NCBI GenBank assembly: GCA_963634825.1
Contig: CAVHCP010000004.1
Span: forward strand, 1 to 59,166
Source of the DNA: Gallibacter sp963634825
GTDB lineage: Bacteria; Bacillota; Clostridia; Peptostreptococcales; Anaerovoracaceae
Direction: 5' to 3'
Length of the DNA: 59,166 bases
Every line of letters starts with the position of its first letter. Within the stretch, counting starts at the first letter, position 1. Position numbers and translations under genes: made by a program. Below, piece after piece: positions 35,911 to 44,455 of the stretch. The notes under the pieces are model-generated. The model did not search any database. It saw only the letters and a list, made by a program, of their open reading frames with translations, and was not told the origin of the DNA.

Positions 35911-37056
35911 TTATTTCTCCTTTCGATCTACGATCTCACAGGCTATGTCACTTCGCGATGTCGCAAATGCTACAGCTCCGTATTTTAGTTTTAATTCTAT
36001 TATATCTCCTATTTTTAAATCTCTTTTTGCATCCTCTATATCTAAAATCGTATGGTCGCTTGATGCGCCTACGACCTTTATGCCGGGCTCTGCCTCTATT
36101 AGCTCAAGGTAGCCGTAGTCTATCTTGCCAAGTGCTATAAGCGCTCTTTTTCTTATGCCTCTGTCCTCATACTCGGGTGTAAAGCCAAATGCGTCGCACT
36201 TGATATTGCCTTGTGGATATGTCGGTTTGTCCTTAATCTCGACAATCTGCGCCTTTAGCGCAAATACGTCATCTGACAGTCCGTCGATATGACAGTCCCA
36301 CAAATTTGGCAAATCCTTTGCTATCGCAATCCCCTCGCCTACACGCAACATATTTATTTCGCTTGGCATATCACCATTTACTACAAGCGGTAAGGATGTC
36401 GTGCCTCCGCCACTTATATATTGTAGCTTTTTGCCTGTCACGATTTCAAGTTTTTTTTCAAGTGCGATAAGCTCCTCCATTTTTTGTGGCGTCGCTTCGA
36501 TAGAGCCGTAGCAACCGAGATTTGTGCCGATACCGACAAGCTCCAATTTTTTTGCTTCGCTTGCTATATATTTTGCCGCCTCTATGAGCTCGCTCTCATC
36601 CCAAAAGCCTTCTCGCAAATCACCGAGATCCGCCATCAGGATTATTTTATATTTCTTATCAAGCCGATCTTTCCTTCCCTCAGACCTCAGGACTTCACAA
36701 AGCTCTTTTTGCTCGCTTATCCTCGCCTCGATCGCCTTTAGCGTCTCAAGCTCGCTTGCAAGGCTTATATCCGTCAATTTTATTAAATCGTCTATTTCCG
36801 ATATAGCGGGAATTCTCAGCATGAGCCTAGGTATTTCGGGCTTATAGCCTGCGACCTCCTCAAATTGCTCGAGTCTTGATGTTGCTATCATATCGACATC
36901 TTGGTCAAGTATGCACCTTGTTGCTTCCTTTATCCCATTAAAGCCCTTGATGACAACAGCGCAGGCTATATTATTTTTGTGGCATAAATCTTTTACGACA
37001 TTGACATTATTTTTGAGCTTTTTTAAATCCAATACTATCCTTGGATATTCTCTCAT
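35911..37056 (-). CDS. PLP-dependent racemase of the alanine/ornithine racemase family
   Basis: 381 aa. The N-terminal PLP barrel has the Schiff-base lysine in ACAVVIKGFNG near residue 38, ILMADLGDLREGF near 143 and YISGGGTTSLP near 207; the C-terminal beta domain carries VVGASSDHTILDIED. It resembles the Orr-type ornithine racemase group more than standard Alr, because the usual alanine racemase YG-rich region is missing. Overlaps the upstream acyl-CoA synthetase gene by four bases. Which amino acid it racemises is not certain. Confidence 0.75.
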   Translation of the reverse strand: MREYPRIVLDLKKLKNNVNVVKDLCHKNNIACAVVIKGFNGIKEATRCILDQDVDMIATSRLEQFEEVAGYKPEIPRLMLRIPAISEIDDLIKLTDISLASELETLKAIEARISEQKELCEVLRSEGRKDRLDKKYKIILMADLGDLREGFWDESELIEAAKYIASEAKKLELVGIGTNLGCYGSIEATPQKMEELIALEKKLEIVTGKKLQYISGGGTTSLPLVVNGDMPSEINMLRVGEGIAIAKDLPNLWDCHIDGLSDDVFALKAQIVEIKDKPTYPQGNIKCDAFGFTPEYEDRGIRKRALIALGKIDYGYLELIEAEPGIKVVGASSDHTILDIEDAKRDLKIGDIIELKLKYGAVAFATSRSDIACEIVDRKEK

Positions 37057-38837
37057 TTATTTTCCTCCGCAAATCTTATGACTTTGTTTGAGGTATTCTT
37101 TTTTAGAGCTTCTTTTCTTATATTTATCTTTCTTATCTGTTTGTATACAGGATTTTTTTCGTTATATGCGTCTATAACTCTCCATACGAGTTTTTCGCGT
37201 TCGCTCTCCGAAACATCATGTCCGTAAAATTCTTCGATGCTCTCCTCATCGATCACGATAGAAGCGGCGATGATCGTATCATTTTTTTGATCTGATTCTA
37301 TCTGATATACCATGCTTTCCTCGATAATCGGTGAAAGACTGAGTGTATACTCTACTTCCTCAGGATAAACATTTTCACCATTTTTTGTAATAATTACATT
37401 TTTTTGTCTACCTGTTATATATGCATATCCCTTATCGTCGATATATCCGAGATCTCCTGTATGGAACCAGCCGCCCTTTAGAGCCTCTTCTGTCTCCTTA
37501 GGCATCTTGTAATATCCCATCATGACATTTGGTCCTTGCACGCACAGCTCGCCTATACCTTCTTCATTTTTGTCCTGTACAGACAGCTTTATACCCGGGA
37601 ATTCTGTTCCTATCGAGGCAGCAACAGGTGCAGTATCAGGATTTAGAGCCGCAAGTGGTGCGCACTCTGTAAGCCCGTAGCCCTGTACCGCATTTATGCC
37701 AAATGCTCTGATGCCGTCCAAAACCTCAGGATTTATAGCAGCTCCTCCGCATATCATCATACGCATCCTGCCGCCAAATACGGCTAATATATCTTTAAAG
37801 AATACATTTCCTAAATTTATGCCTATCTTTTTAGTCTTGTTATTTAGCTTTATTACCTTCTTTAGGAGCTTCTCCTTGCCTTGCTTTCTGACATTTTGCC
37901 ATATCTTTTTATACAATTTTTCGAAAATAGCAGGCACACCGAGAAACATTGTCGGTTTTACTTCTGCTAAATTCTTTGTTATATACTTTAGGCCCTCGCA
38001 ATATGCTATCGCAGCACCTTTATAAAGTGGCATCAAAAATCCGCATGTACATTCGTACGTATGGTGTACAGGCAACACAGAAAAGAATATATCATCCGGA
38101 AATACCTTTAGCACGGTCGGCGCAACCATAAGGTCGCTTGCGAGATTTTTATGAGAAAGCATAACGCCCTTTGATCTGCCTGTTGTACCGGATGTAAAAA
38201 GTAGCACGCTCATAGCTTCTGTATCTATCTCAATATCTAAATAGTCTCTGTTGCCGGCTGCCAGTAGTTTCTTTCCTGTTTCAAGGAGCTTACTCCACGA
38301 AAGCGCAACATCGCTGTCCTCGTGCTTGTCCATATTTATAAGTACGGCAAGCATATTTGTATTTTTTTCTTTGATGTCGGCAAAGGTTTTTTCGTGCTTG
38401 TCATCAAATATAACTGCGCTTACCTCGCCCTCTTTTATAAACTCCTCGAGAGCCTCTGCCGGTAGTCCCTTGTCGAGTGGCACAACTACACCGACACCGC
38501 AGACAGTTGCAAGATATGACAGCGCCCATCTCGATGAGTTTTCTCCTATAACTGCGATCCTCTTGTCCTTTAGCTTTAGAGAAACAAGCGCTGTACCAAG
38601 TGCATTCATATCCTTTAACAGCTGTGTGTATTTAGTGGTTTTATAAGGTTCGCCCTTTCGCACTTTCTCATAAAAGCACACATTGTCAGGAAACTCCGCA
38701 ACGCTACTCCTAATCATATCTCTGACATCTGTTATAGGTCTGGAATCCCTATACTTAACTGTCGGTCTCGGATCGTTTTGAACCTGCGCAACTATCGCCT
38801 CCGCCCATTTTCTGTTTTCTTCCATATTTGTTGCCAT
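37053..38837 (-). CDS. AMP-forming acyl-CoA/acyl-acid synthetase, paralog 1
   Basis: 594 aa ANL-superfamily enzyme. The adenylate-forming signature LLFTSGTTGRSKGVMLSHKN lies near 212, followed by QGYGLTECAPLAALNPDTAP near 385, HTGDLGYIDDKGYAYITGR near 460 and the C-terminal catalytic-lysine region. Activates a fatty acid or other carboxylate as acyl-AMP and then thioester. Two similar genes in tandem, followed by a racemase, suggest a shared and possibly cell-envelope role, but the substrate is unknown. Confidence 0.85.
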   Translation of the reverse strand: MATNMEENRKWAEAIVAQVQNDPRPTVKYRDSRPITDVRDMIRSSVAEFPDNVCFYEKVRKGEPYKTTKYTQLLKDMNALGTALVSLKLKDKRIAVIGENSSRWALSYLATVCGVGVVVPLDKGLPAEALEEFIKEGEVSAVIFDDKHEKTFADIKEKNTNMLAVLINMDKHEDSDVALSWSKLLETGKKLLAAGNRDYLDIEIDTEAMSVLLFTSGTTGRSKGVMLSHKNLASDLMVAPTVLKVFPDDIFFSVLPVHHTYECTCGFLMPLYKGAAIAYCEGLKYITKNLAEVKPTMFLGVPAIFEKLYKKIWQNVRKQGKEKLLKKVIKLNNKTKKIGINLGNVFFKDILAVFGGRMRMMICGGAAINPEVLDGIRAFGINAVQGYGLTECAPLAALNPDTAPVAASIGTEFPGIKLSVQDKNEEGIGELCVQGPNVMMGYYKMPKETEEALKGGWFHTGDLGYIDDKGYAYITGRQKNVIITKNGENVYPEEVEYTLSLSPIIEESMVYQIESDQKNDTIIAASIVIDEESIEEFYGHDVSESEREKLVWRVIDAYNEKNPVYKQIRKINIRKEALKKNTSNKVIRFAEENK

Positions 38838-38840
38838 ACT

Positions 38841-40616
38841 TTATACTCCTCCATTTAAATTGCTTTGCACATGCCTTTTTATTTTTTGCGTTGTAGTTTT
38901 CTCAAAATCCGTCTTTCGTATACTAAATCGCTTAACGCGCTTATATGTCGGCATTTTTTCGTTTGCCTCATCAACGATTGTCTGCATAAGATCGTTTAGC
39001 TCCATAGGCGATAAGTCTCCTTTTTTCTCCTCTATGAATGGATAATTTGGATATATCTCCGCCTTTACCACAACATCGTTATTTCTTTCGCCCTCTATGC
39101 CATGTACTAAAACTTCTTGTATATATTCACTTTCCAGAAGGTAATACTCTACCTCTTCCGGGAAAATGTTTTTACCGTTTTTTGTCACAATGACGCTCTT
39201 TTTCCTACCCGAAATATATAAAAAGCCGTCATCGTCCATATATCCGTAATCACCTGTATAAAGCCAGCCGTCCCTGATAGCCTCCTTTGTGGCTTCCTCA
39301 TTTTTATAGTAGCCAAGCATCACAGACGGCCCTTTGCATATGATCTCGCCTACACCATTTTCGTCCTCGTCTACAATCTTTATCTCCGTGCCCGGCATCG
39401 GAAGTCCTGCCGCAGCAGGCTTGCTGTATCTGTCCTTATTTACTGCGATGATAGGCGCGCATTCCGTCATACCATAGCCCTGTATCATCGTAAAGCCCAT
39501 CGCCTGATAGTCCTCTATGACCTCCGGATTTATCGCCGCTCCACCGGCTATAAATATGCTTATCTCGCCGCCTGTCGCCTCGTGCACCTGCCCGAACAGT
39601 TTTTTTACTATCTTAGGATGATTATACAGCTTCAATTTCTTTGAGATATTTATCATCCTTCGCAATTTTTCTGCGCTACCTGCCTTTTCGCTCTTTTTCC
39701 AAATCTTTTTGTGCATCGTCTCAAATATGAGCGGTACTGCGAGCATAACATTTGCAGGTATCTCTGCCATATTTTCCTGTATGTGCTTTAGCCCCTCACA
39801 AATAGCGATCTGCATTCCCTGATAAAGGCCTGTCATAATATGACATGTCATCTCATATGTGTGATGCATAGGAAGTACCGAAAGACCTATACCGCCGTCG
39901 ATAATTTTTACATATTTTGACATATTGTATACGTTTGAGGTTATGTTTTTATGGCTGAGCATAACGCCCTTCGCAAGGCCCGTTGTTCCTGATGTAAAGA
40001 GAAGGACTGCAAGTGCATTTACATCTATCTGCGCATCTATAAAATCTCTGCTACCTTTTTTTATGAGCTCATTTCCCTGTTCTATGAGCGTATATATGCT
40101 ATCCGGCTGTGCTTCGCACATATCATCTGTGCCGAGTGGTCTTCGTATGTCCCATACTTTATCCATAAAGACAAAATAATTTATGCCATTTGCTTCGCAT
40201 TTATCTCTTATCGCATCGACTGTCTTTTTTGCCTTTTTTGAATAAAATACAGCACTTACGCCCGCTCTTTTTAGCAGATTAAATACCTCCTCTGCCTTTA
40301 GCTCACGGTCGATCGGCACGATGATGCCTGTACCGTTTACTGTTGCAAAATATGTCAAAACCCACTCATAGCTATTTTCACCGATGAGTGCGATTTTTTT
40401 GCCCAAAAGCCCCATATCTATCAGCTTTGTGCCAAGTCCGTTTATGTCATTTAAAAATTGCTCATACGATATGCCTTTGTATTTACCATCAGCTTTATCC
40501 TTGACAAGAAAGGCATTCCTCTGCCCGTAGCGATCCACACTGCCTAAAATCAAATCCTTTAGGTCGGTAACCTCTCTTTGCGTATATAAGCTGTCCTTAT
40601 ATTTTATACTATTCAT
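38841..40616 (-). CDS. AMP-forming acyl-CoA/acyl-acid synthetase, paralog 2
   Basis: 591 aa, same family as its neighbour three bases downstream. LLFTSGTTGLAKGVMLSHKN near 210, QGYGMTECAPIIAVNKDR near 385 and YTGDYGYMDDDGFLYISGR near 455. The two proteins align over their full length, so this is a tandem duplication that has diverged. Both genes sit in a run of minus-strand genes from tex to lysS. Confidence 0.85.
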   Translation of the reverse strand: MNSIKYKDSLYTQREVTDLKDLILGSVDRYGQRNAFLVKDKADGKYKGISYEQFLNDINGLGTKLIDMGLLGKKIALIGENSYEWVLTYFATVNGTGIIVPIDRELKAEEVFNLLKRAGVSAVFYSKKAKKTVDAIRDKCEANGINYFVFMDKVWDIRRPLGTDDMCEAQPDSIYTLIEQGNELIKKGSRDFIDAQIDVNALAVLLFTSGTTGLAKGVMLSHKNITSNVYNMSKYVKIIDGGIGLSVLPMHHTYEMTCHIMTGLYQGMQIAICEGLKHIQENMAEIPANVMLAVPLIFETMHKKIWKKSEKAGSAEKLRRMINISKKLKLYNHPKIVKKLFGQVHEATGGEISIFIAGGAAINPEVIEDYQAMGFTMIQGYGMTECAPIIAVNKDRYSKPAAAGLPMPGTEIKIVDEDENGVGEIICKGPSVMLGYYKNEEATKEAIRDGWLYTGDYGYMDDDGFLYISGRKKSVIVTKNGKNIFPEEVEYYLLESEYIQEVLVHGIEGERNNDVVVKAEIYPNYPFIEEKKGDLSPMELNDLMQTIVDEANEKMPTYKRVKRFSIRKTDFEKTTTQKIKRHVQSNLNGGV

Positions 40617-40646
40617 ACTCTTCTCTTTTGATTTTATTTTTTGATC

Positions 40647-41063
40647 TTATTTTTCATCGATATATTTGCTAAAAATCTCGATAGCATCGCTTATGCAGCC
40701 GTCACACGACCTCAAAACTTCGCCTGTTTCGATGCCCTTTAGCTCCTTGCAAATTATCGATTTGTTTTTTTCTTCAAATTGATCCATAAGCCCTTTTGCT
40801 ATTTTATATGTAGCCTGCTTTGTTGCCGGTTTTTGCACATTGCCGTCCGCATTTTCGAGTCCTGTAAGCATAACCATTGCAGTGACTGCGCCGCAAGTAG
40901 CCTTGCTTCCTGCGATACCGCCGCCAAAGCCCTCGCTTATTTTTAAAAGTATATCCTCGTCTACGCCATATCTATCCGCAAACGAACAGATGACAGCTTG
41001 TGCACAATTATATCCGTTTTTTCTCTTTTGCTGTGCTACTTCCAATCTTTCCTGTAATTTCAT
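40647..41063 (-). CDS. C_GCAxxG_C_C family protein (redox-type cysteine protein)
   Basis: 138 aa. Cysteines are arranged as GYNCAQAVICSF near residue 18, ATCGAVTAM near 57, IICKEL near 105 and RSCDGCISDA near 117, the defining pattern of this family, which is common in anaerobes and thought to bind a metal or take part in redox chemistry. Exact function is unknown. Confidence 0.85.
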   Translation of the reverse strand: MKLQERLEVAQQKRKNGYNCAQAVICSFADRYGVDEDILLKISEGFGGGIAGSKATCGAVTAMVMLTGLENADGNVQKPATKQATYKIAKGLMDQFEEKNKSIICKELKGIETGEVLRSCDGCISDAIEIFSKYIDEK

Positions 41064-41089
41064 TTCATTTACCTCCCATTAAATTGTTA

Positions 41090-44000
41090 TTATATCATAA
41101 TATACCTGCATTCTTCAATGGATGAATCAAACTTGCAAATGCCGTTATATGGGCAATAGGTGCAGGCATTTTTGCCACCCGGTTTTCTGTCTTTTTTTGG
41201 CTTTATCTCTATTATGCCATCCGCAATTTTTTTAGACATATCCTCGATAACCCCGGACATTCCCAAAAGCAGGTCATCAAACTGCTCCTTGCTCAGCTTA
41301 TGTTTATTAGCTCTGCTTGTATTGCCCTCAAAACCTTTGCAACCCGGGTCTGAGACATCTAAGAATTGCTTGTCATCTACAAAAAATCCGTCGACCTTAT
41401 ATGACATTTCTCTTTTTTCTGCAAGCGCCATATTAAATGCTTGCGCATCGTCTCCGTCTGCCCCGCCATTTTTGATTTTGATATCTCTCGCCTTTAGCGT
41501 TGCATCGTGGAGCTGCATATAAAATGCGCCGCCCGGTTTGAGTCCAAGCCCCATGCTTGCAAACAGATATATAAAGAGCTGGAGCTTCATACCGCTTTTG
41601 GCATATTTTTCGTCATACTGATTTTTGCCTGTCTTGTAATCGATAACCTTGCTATAATCACCGTCCAAAATGTCAAGCCTGTCGATTCGTCCTTCTATAA
41701 AAATATTTCTTTCTTCTTTATTTGCCCCAGCTTTATTTGCTTCTGCTTTATCTGCCCCGGCTACATTTGCTCCTGTTGCATTTACCACGGTTGCATTTGC
41801 TCCGGCTACGTCGTCAATCAGAGCACCCTTTATCTCTATCGGTGGCACTCTTTTGCCTTTTCCAAATGGCTGTTCAAAAAGCATTTCCTTGATAGTGCCG
41901 GCTCGAACCTGACTTACGATCGCCCACATAGCATCCTCGCAAACATTGCCCAGTCTCTGCACCCTATAGTCTTGCTTTTCATCGCCCCTCAAAAGGCCTT
42001 CCTCATACTCCTCTGAGATAGTCCCAAGTGTATCTCGAACAAGCGACCTTATATCCTCCTCACTTGCAGTCATCCACGGCGAAGCCTGATCCGTCACTGC
42101 AAGTCCGTTTTTCTTTAAATTCTTTGAAAGCTTCCTCGAAACCGTCGTGATACAGTCGTGATAGACCGTGCCGACATCAAGCGGACTGACCTGATACTTT
42201 CTTTCCTCCCTTGCCTTCATACCATACTGCATAAAATGGTGGAAAGGACATTCTCCGAATTTTTCGAGCTCTGTCGGGCTTAAGACAATTGCCTCTCCGT
42301 TTTTCTTATATAATAGCTCCGCATCATCTGCGCTTATATTTTCTACCTGTATTTTAGCGAAGATAATATCTACAAGCTTTTGCACCTCTTCTTTTTGTAC
42401 AAACCAAGAAAATACTTCTTGCCATTCTTCGCTCAGATCTGTGCCGTCCTTTGTAGCGTTTATTGCCAGCAAAAGATTACTCTCTCTTGCTTCTTTGCCA
42501 CCAATCAAATCTCCGGCACTGCCCTCCTCAAAGACATCTTTTTTAGGCTTTATTCCTAAATTTTCTTCTATCTCTGTAAATACATCGGACGGGTTGACCT
42601 CTCTGCCCTCATCATCGGATGCGGCATAGCTAATGTAAATTTCTTCCATCGCATTGCCCATATTTCGGTAGATTGCCATTTCCTCTTCCATAGCTATCTC
42701 GCGCGAAAGCGTGCAAATTTTTATATCCTTTGATGACAAAAGCTCTCTTTCGTCCTCGTTTAAAATACCCTCATTTACACCCTCTGCCGGCAAAATTCCG
42801 TCTATGGCATCAACTATGACAAGCGCTTTGACTATCGCCTGCCTTGACCTTCGCATGTTGCCCATAGTAAGGCCGTCAGCAGCAGGCGGTATGAGTCCTA
42901 TCTTTATCGACTTTAGACCCATATCCAAAATATCTGCAAATTCCTTTTGCGAAACCTCTTCATCACCTATCAGAGTATTTAGTTGCTCCAATATTTCACA
43001 GATTTTGCCCCAGATTTGTGTCGTCTCCTCAGCATATTCGAGGTTGCCTGCTTCCTCCTGACAGTCTGCAAGCTCTGTTAACTTTTCGTTAATACAAATA
43101 TCCTTTTCGAGCGTATTTTTGAGTACTTCTGTCATCTGCCCGATAGTTTTTGCCTCATTAAATGTCTTTACAAAACCCATAATCGGCGATATTGCAAGCT
43201 CCCTTATTTCATTTAGCTTTTGCAACTTCTCTTCGCCATATTTTTTCTTGCCTTTTTGTAGCTCGCAAATCCAGCTCTTGCCGTCAAGGGCATATCTTTC
43301 GGCATATATCTCTAGCATATCCACATCATTGCTTTCGCAAATCAGACCCGTCTTTAAACATCTGATGACATCGTCCTTCCTGTAATATTTAATGGCAATC
43401 TGCAAAAGCATCCTTATACAGGTTACAGTCGGATGCGTCATAATATCTTTTTTTTCATCGACAAAAAGATTTATTCCGTGTTGCGCAAAAACTCTTTTGT
43501 AAAGTGGCGCACTATCCGTAAGCCTATTTGAAATAAGTGCGATATCTCTATATCTGTAACCTTTATCACGGACAAGCGAAAGCACATATGCGGCTACCGT
43601 TGTCGCCTCACTATATGCATTTGCGGCTCTCATAAGTGTGTATTTTACATCTCTGTCAAACTTGTATTTGTCATCTATCTTTGTTACCGGCGCATTATAT
43701 TCTTTTTTTAATCTCGCGATAAGCGCCCCCGTCAACTCGCTTGCAGGCTCCTCTCGGTATGTCAAAACTATATTTACGCTTTTAGCACTCTCGCTTAAGC
43801 TCCTTATAATCGCCATATTTTTTTCCGCAAAGGAATCAAAGCCGTATATCCAAATGTCACTTTTTGCTATAAACTCCGCCTCATGTATTTTGCTTATAAA
43901 AAAGTCTAGATAATCGATGTTGTCCATATATTTGCCATTTGTATACTCTTCATAGCTTTTAAATACAGTCAATACCTCCGAGAGTTTTCGCTTTAGGAGA

Positions 44001-44419
44001 GTATCGCCTTCTATGTTTTCTATCACTTTGCTAAGAAGCTGTGGCGTAGTCTCGTGCTGCTTCATGTCGGAAATTAAATCGTTTAATAACGATATAAACT
44101 CTTGATTAGTCGCATTGCTTCCGAAGATTTCAAGGCTTCCTCTATTTTCCCTGACGATCTTTGTAAGCAGCATCTGCCTACCCTCTTGGCTTATGACATT
44201 TTGCTTGCCTCCCGTCTTTGATATTACCATATGGCATAATCCCGAGAAGGATACAACCTGTATATCTGTCAGAGCTTCTTTTTTTGTATATGTCAAAGCA
44301 TCCCTGTCCATTTGTAATGTAAATTGTTCCGGGACTATCACAAGTGTTCTTCCTTGCGCATTTTCAAATAAAAATCTTGCCTTATCTATATCTGCTTCCG
44401 CATAAAATACATTTAACAT
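41090..44419 (-). CDS. addB: ATP-dependent helicase/nuclease subunit B
   Basis: 1109 aa from the ATG at 44419, seven bases after GAGG; a TTG at 44434 is the less likely alternative. It is the AddB half of the AddAB double-strand-break resection enzyme. The inactive-helicase-like N-terminus (VIVPEQFTLQMDR) and the C-terminal RecB-type nuclease are present, with VIDYKTGKNQYD and the iron-sulfur cysteines (GECPFHHFMQYG near 745 and CTYCPYNGIC near the end). The nuclease domain holds a 30-residue Ala/Asn-rich insertion made of pentapeptide repeats (see 41718-41807). addA is not adjacent, which is unusual; the downstream genes are unrelated. Confidence 0.9.
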   Translation of the reverse strand: MLNVFYAEADIDKARFLFENAQGRTLVIVPEQFTLQMDRDALTYTKKEALTDIQVVSFSGLCHMVISKTGGKQNVISQEGRQMLLTKIVRENRGSLEIFGSNATNQEFISLLNDLISDMKQHETTPQLLSKVIENIEGDTLLKRKLSEVLTVFKSYEEYTNGKYMDNIDYLDFFISKIHEAEFIAKSDIWIYGFDSFAEKNMAIIRSLSESAKSVNIVLTYREEPASELTGALIARLKKEYNAPVTKIDDKYKFDRDVKYTLMRAANAYSEATTVAAYVLSLVRDKGYRYRDIALISNRLTDSAPLYKRVFAQHGINLFVDEKKDIMTHPTVTCIRMLLQIAIKYYRKDDVIRCLKTGLICESNDVDMLEIYAERYALDGKSWICELQKGKKKYGEEKLQKLNEIRELAISPIMGFVKTFNEAKTIGQMTEVLKNTLEKDICINEKLTELADCQEEAGNLEYAEETTQIWGKICEILEQLNTLIGDEEVSQKEFADILDMGLKSIKIGLIPPAADGLTMGNMRRSRQAIVKALVIVDAIDGILPAEGVNEGILNEDERELLSSKDIKICTLSREIAMEEEMAIYRNMGNAMEEIYISYAASDDEGREVNPSDVFTEIEENLGIKPKKDVFEEGSAGDLIGGKEARESNLLLAINATKDGTDLSEEWQEVFSWFVQKEEVQKLVDIIFAKIQVENISADDAELLYKKNGEAIVLSPTELEKFGECPFHHFMQYGMKAREERKYQVSPLDVGTVYHDCITTVSRKLSKNLKKNGLAVTDQASPWMTASEEDIRSLVRDTLGTISEEYEEGLLRGDEKQDYRVQRLGNVCEDAMWAIVSQVRAGTIKEMLFEQPFGKGKRVPPIEIKGALIDDVAGANATVVNATGANVAGADKAEANKAGANKEERNIFIEGRIDRLDILDGDYSKVIDYKTGKNQYDEKYAKSGMKLQLFIYLFASMGLGLKPGGAFYMQLHDATLKARDIKIKNGGADGDDAQAFNMALAEKREMSYKVDGFFVDDKQFLDVSDPGCKGFEGNTSRANKHKLSKEQFDDLLLGMSGVIEDMSKKIADGIIEIKPKKDRKPGGKNACTYCPYNGICKFDSSIEECRYIMI
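41718..41807 (-). repeat. 15-bp tandem repeat (six units) inside addB
   Basis: Six degenerate 15-base units with plus-strand consensus TTATTTGCCCCGGCT encode pentapeptides such as KAGAN, KAEAN, VAGAD and ATGAN. They form a low-complexity insertion in the AddB nuclease domain, just before the EGRIDRLDIL segment. Unit length is a multiple of three, so copy-number changes would keep the frame. Confidence 0.85.
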
Positions 44420-44455
44420 ATCCTTACCTCGCAAGTGCGTACTAAATCAAATGTG

